Assembly (NCBI GenBank): GCA_002362385.1
Contig: DEUB01000014.1
Span: 1 to 7,460 of the forward strand
Reading direction: 5' to 3'
Origin: Lachnospiraceae bacterium UBA3273
GTDB taxonomy: Bacteria > Bacillota > Clostridia > Lachnospirales > Lachnospiraceae
DNA: 7,460 bases
This document shows positions 6,034 to 7,460 of this stretch, piece after piece. A program made the position numbers and the translations under genes. The notes under the pieces were generated by a model. That model did not search any database. It saw only the letters and a program-made list of their open reading frames with translations, and was not told the origin of the DNA. Position 1 is the first letter of the stretch; each line of letters begins with the position of its first letter.

Positions 6034-6429
6034 GTGCTTTTAAAAGAAAAACAGATGGTAGAGCGGATCATGGATACGGATACCATGGGATACGCTTATG
6101 TATATCCCGGAGAGGCTGGCAACAGGGAAGAGTACATGGTCGCGCTGACAGCAGAAAACCTGGCCAACCTGATCGGAGGGAAGGGAACAGATGCCCGGCA
6201 GATCATCGTGACAGATGTGATGGACCGGCTGGTGGTAAATTCCAGACTGGGGATACTGGATACCTGCCTGGACCAGAGGCTGTGTGGTGAGATCATCCGC
6301 CATCTGGCACCGATCCAGATGGATGAGAAGGAGGCTGGGGAGGTACTGGCGGTAAGCCGGGATGCAGCAGAAGAATACTTTCTGGAAGAAGAACGGGAGG
6401 CCACTATGGCAGAATGCTGGATGCAGTAG
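6034..6429 (+). CDS. conserved hypothetical protein of the mobile element (131 aa)
   Basis: I recognise the protein style from conjugative elements of Clostridia but know no function. It opens with a short helix and DTDTMGYAYVYPGE (14-27), has a central ENLANLIGGKGTDARQIIVTDVMDRLV region (41-67), and ends with two acidic helices (EKEAGEVLAVSRDAAEEYF, then EEEREATMAE). No membrane span or signal peptide is present, so it is cytoplasmic. A GTG start at 6034 is used because GGGAGGAGGGG (6018-6028) lies 5 nt upstream; an in-frame ATG at 6055 has no ribosome site. It is 68 nt downstream of the split gene and 42 nt upstream of the 35-aa membrane peptide, in one probable operon. Confidence 0.8.
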   Translation: MLLKEKQMVERIMDTDTMGYAYVYPGEAGNREEYMVALTAENLANLIGGKGTDARQIIVTDVMDRLVVNSRLGILDTCLDQRLCGEIIRHLAPIQMDEKEAGEVLAVSRDAAEEYFLEEEREATMAECWMQ

Positions 6430-6471
6430 AGTGATCCGGCGCAAAAAAGAGGGAAAGCGAGGGAAAAAGAT

Positions 6472-6579
6472 ATGGGATGGATACTGGGGCTTGCAGCAAC
6501 GGCAGCAGTTTTTGTGGCGGGTGCAGTCGGGCTTGCCTGTGTGGCAGTGTGTAAGATCAGTCAATGCCAGATGGACTAA
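6472..6579 (+). CDS. 35-aa single-span membrane peptide
   Basis: This short ORF encodes a peptide with a continuous hydrophobic helix of about 25 residues, from MGWILGLAATAAVF to CVAVC (1-27), followed by a short polar tail KISQCQMD. A purine-rich GCGAGGGA ribosome site (6457-6464) is 7 nt upstream. Length, N-terminal placement of the span and genomic setting recall the tiny DUF3789-type membrane proteins found in Tn1549-like elements, but I cannot confirm membership. It would sit in the cytoplasmic membrane. Two Cys close the span (C23, C27) and a third is in the tail (C32). The role is unknown; a conjugation accessory or a small toxin-like peptide are both possible. Confidence 0.6.
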   Translation: MGWILGLAATAAVFVAGAVGLACVAVCKISQCQMD

Positions 6580-6633
6580 AGATCCCGGCCATCATGCCGG
6601 ACAGGAGCAGATCAGAGAGAAAAGGAGCAGATT

Positions 6634-7203
6634 ATGGTGAAACAGATTAAAAAAGAGGAACTCCGGAAGATGCATGACCGTGAGGGACTGGTCCTCCAGG
6701 GATGCGGCGGAGACCTGAAGGAATGGGTAGACGGGATCAATGAGACACTGGAGCAGGAAGGGATCCTTCCAAAAGGAAAAAGGCTGGATGATGTGGCAGT
6801 TTTCCGGAACGGGGGATCGACCAACCTGCTCTTTTTCTTTGGAGAGGAAAAGCTGGACATCGGAAAGCAGGCAGTCTGGAGGCTTAAGACCCATCCCCAG
6901 TGTGGCGGCACCTGGATGTCCGACTATGTGAACAACCGGCTGGGAGGCTTTCTCCGTGAAGCTGTGGCAGAGAAACCAAATTGTGCGTTGCTCGGTGAGG
7001 ATGGAAACATCGTCAACCTGATGGGGATCGCCGCCCGCACACTGCGGGAAAACGGGATGGAGGAGAAGGCAGAAGAGATGATGAAGCGTATTACAGGAGG
7101 AGAATGTCACGATTATTATGAAGCATTAAGTGTGATCGACCAGTATGTCACCATCACAGGAAAAGAAGAAGGGCCGGAGACTGGCGGGCCGGTGATGGAA
7201 TGA
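6634..7203 (+). CDS. conserved hypothetical protein of integrative/conjugative elements (189 aa)
   Basis: The product resembles a family I associate with Tn1549-like elements of gut Firmicutes, with no assigned function. Blocks seen are ILPKGKRLDDVAVFRNGGSTNLLFFF (44-69), KLDIGKQAVWRLKTHPQCGGTWMSDYVNNRLGG (73-105), PNCALLGEDGNIVNLMGIAARTLRENG (115-141) and ITGGECHDYYEALSVIDQYV (149-168). It has no signal peptide or membrane span. AAAGGAG (6621-6627) lies 6 nt before ATG 6634. The last ten residues are Gly/Pro-rich and probably disordered. It sits 54 nt after the membrane peptide and 35 nt before the next gene, consistent with one polycistronic unit. The high share of CTG, ATC and CCG/CGG codons fits its neighbours in the element. 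Confidence 0.82.
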   Translation: MVKQIKKEELRKMHDREGLVLQGCGGDLKEWVDGINETLEQEGILPKGKRLDDVAVFRNGGSTNLLFFFGEEKLDIGKQAVWRLKTHPQCGGTWMSDYVNNRLGGFLREAVAEKPNCALLGEDGNIVNLMGIAARTLRENGMEEKAEEMMKRITGGECHDYYEALSVIDQYVTITGKEEGPETGGPVME

Positions 7204-7238
7204 CCGGCAGATAAAAGGCTGGCTGAAAGGAGGTAATC

Positions 7239-7460
7239 ATGGAAGCAAGAAAACCGATCCTGAAGATCCTGTACGAGAATACGGAAAAGCCCGTCAATCA
7301 GGTCTGGCTCACCTTTCCGTTTTCCGGCAGAGAGAGACCAGAGCAGAAGATGCTCGCACTGACTAAAGGGCATGAGGGGGAAAGCAGCATCCCATTCCGG
7401 ATCGCCAGAGTGGAATCCGCTATCCCCAACCTGGGCCAGTATCTGCCTGCAGACGGGTGG
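7239..7460 (+). CDS. 5' part of a hypothetical element gene, cut by the window edge
   Basis: An open frame of 74 codons runs to the last base of the window with no stop. It starts MEARKPILKILYENTEKP at ATG 7239, and AAAGGAGG (7226-7233) lies 5 nt upstream, so the start is well supported. Later blocks are NQVWLTFPFSGRERP and ESAIPNLGQYLPADGW. No signal peptide or membrane span is seen so far. Function is not recognised. The LPxxx-type NLGQYLP segment and the operon position make an antirestriction (ArdA-like) protein one weak possibility. The remainder lies outside the window. Confidence 0.7.
   Translation, partial: MEARKPILKILYENTEKPVNQVWLTFPFSGRERPEQKMLALTKGHEGESSIPFRIARVESAIPNLGQYLPADGW

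Larger units (their letters stand above)
4912..7460 (+). mobile_element. left end of a putative integrative/conjugative element (partial, continues past the window)
   Basis: From about 4912 the host flavodoxin reading frame is lost. The following DNA carries a compact one-strand series of small genes of unknown function separated by gaps of a few to about 150 nt. The style and several proteins resemble the accessory block found near one end of Tn1549-like and related conjugative elements of Clostridia. That is recollection of family style, not a search. The exact left boundary is uncertain within roughly 4909-4950. No integrase, relaxase or transfer ATPase is in view. A plain deletion or rearrangement joining a resident element to the gene is the alternative. 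Confidence 0.5.

Noticed and set aside
6594..6650. 18-codon ORF starting at ATG 6594
   Set aside because: It overlaps the ribosome site and start of the 189-aa gene, has no ribosome site of its own, and has very basic, low-information composition.
1..7460. CRISPR array, tRNA gene, IS element or toxin-antitoxin pair
   Set aside because: No regularly spaced repeats, cloverleaf, transposase motifs or recognisable toxin/antitoxin proteins were found on either strand.

Overview
The window looks like chromosomal DNA of a Gram-positive, gut-type Clostridia (Lachnospiraceae-like) carrying the left end of an integrated mobile element. The evidence is purine-rich Shine-Dalgarno sites before nearly every gene, moderate GC, two lipoproteins with Firmicute-style signal peptides, a GH10 xylanase with CBM9 modules, and small gene families typical of conjugative elements in this group. 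The assignment is by pattern only. All supported genes are on the + strand.

Region 1 (1-2515): one transcription unit with a large secreted or anchored GH10 endo-xylanase lipoprotein. It has a visible catalytic domain and two CBM9-type modules, the first degenerate, and ends at a strong intrinsic terminator. It would cut xylan at the cell surface.

Region 2 (2638-4327): a two-gene operon of an ECF-type sigma factor with an unusual C-terminal extension and, 15 nt later, a DUF2461/TIGR02453 protein. It ends in a long terminator hairpin. A near-consensus sigma-A promoter (TTGATA, 17 nt, TATAAT) for the next gene runs into the left arm of that hairpin, so upstream transcripts should stop there while transcripts from this promoter should not form the full hairpin.

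Region 3 (4250-4950): a flavodoxin-family lipoprotein with a structured 5' leader. Its flavodoxin domain breaks off just after the FIGYP strand and is followed by 12 unrelated residues and a stop. This marks the junction with foreign DNA.

Region 4 (about 4912 to the window end): the left end of a putative integrative and conjugative element of the Tn1549-like or related Clostridia kind. It is a tight run of small genes: a 196-aa conserved protein, an 18-aa leader-like ORF, a small gene interrupted by a -1 frame change at a run of seven A, a 131-aa conserved protein, a 35-aa single-span membrane peptide, a 189-aa conserved protein, and the N-terminal 74 codons of a further gene cut by the window edge. 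No integrase, relaxase, transposase or cargo gene is inside the window, so the element type is inferred from gene style and from the broken host gene. No tRNA, rRNA, CRISPR array or IS was seen. No gene-free stretch exceeds 300 bases.
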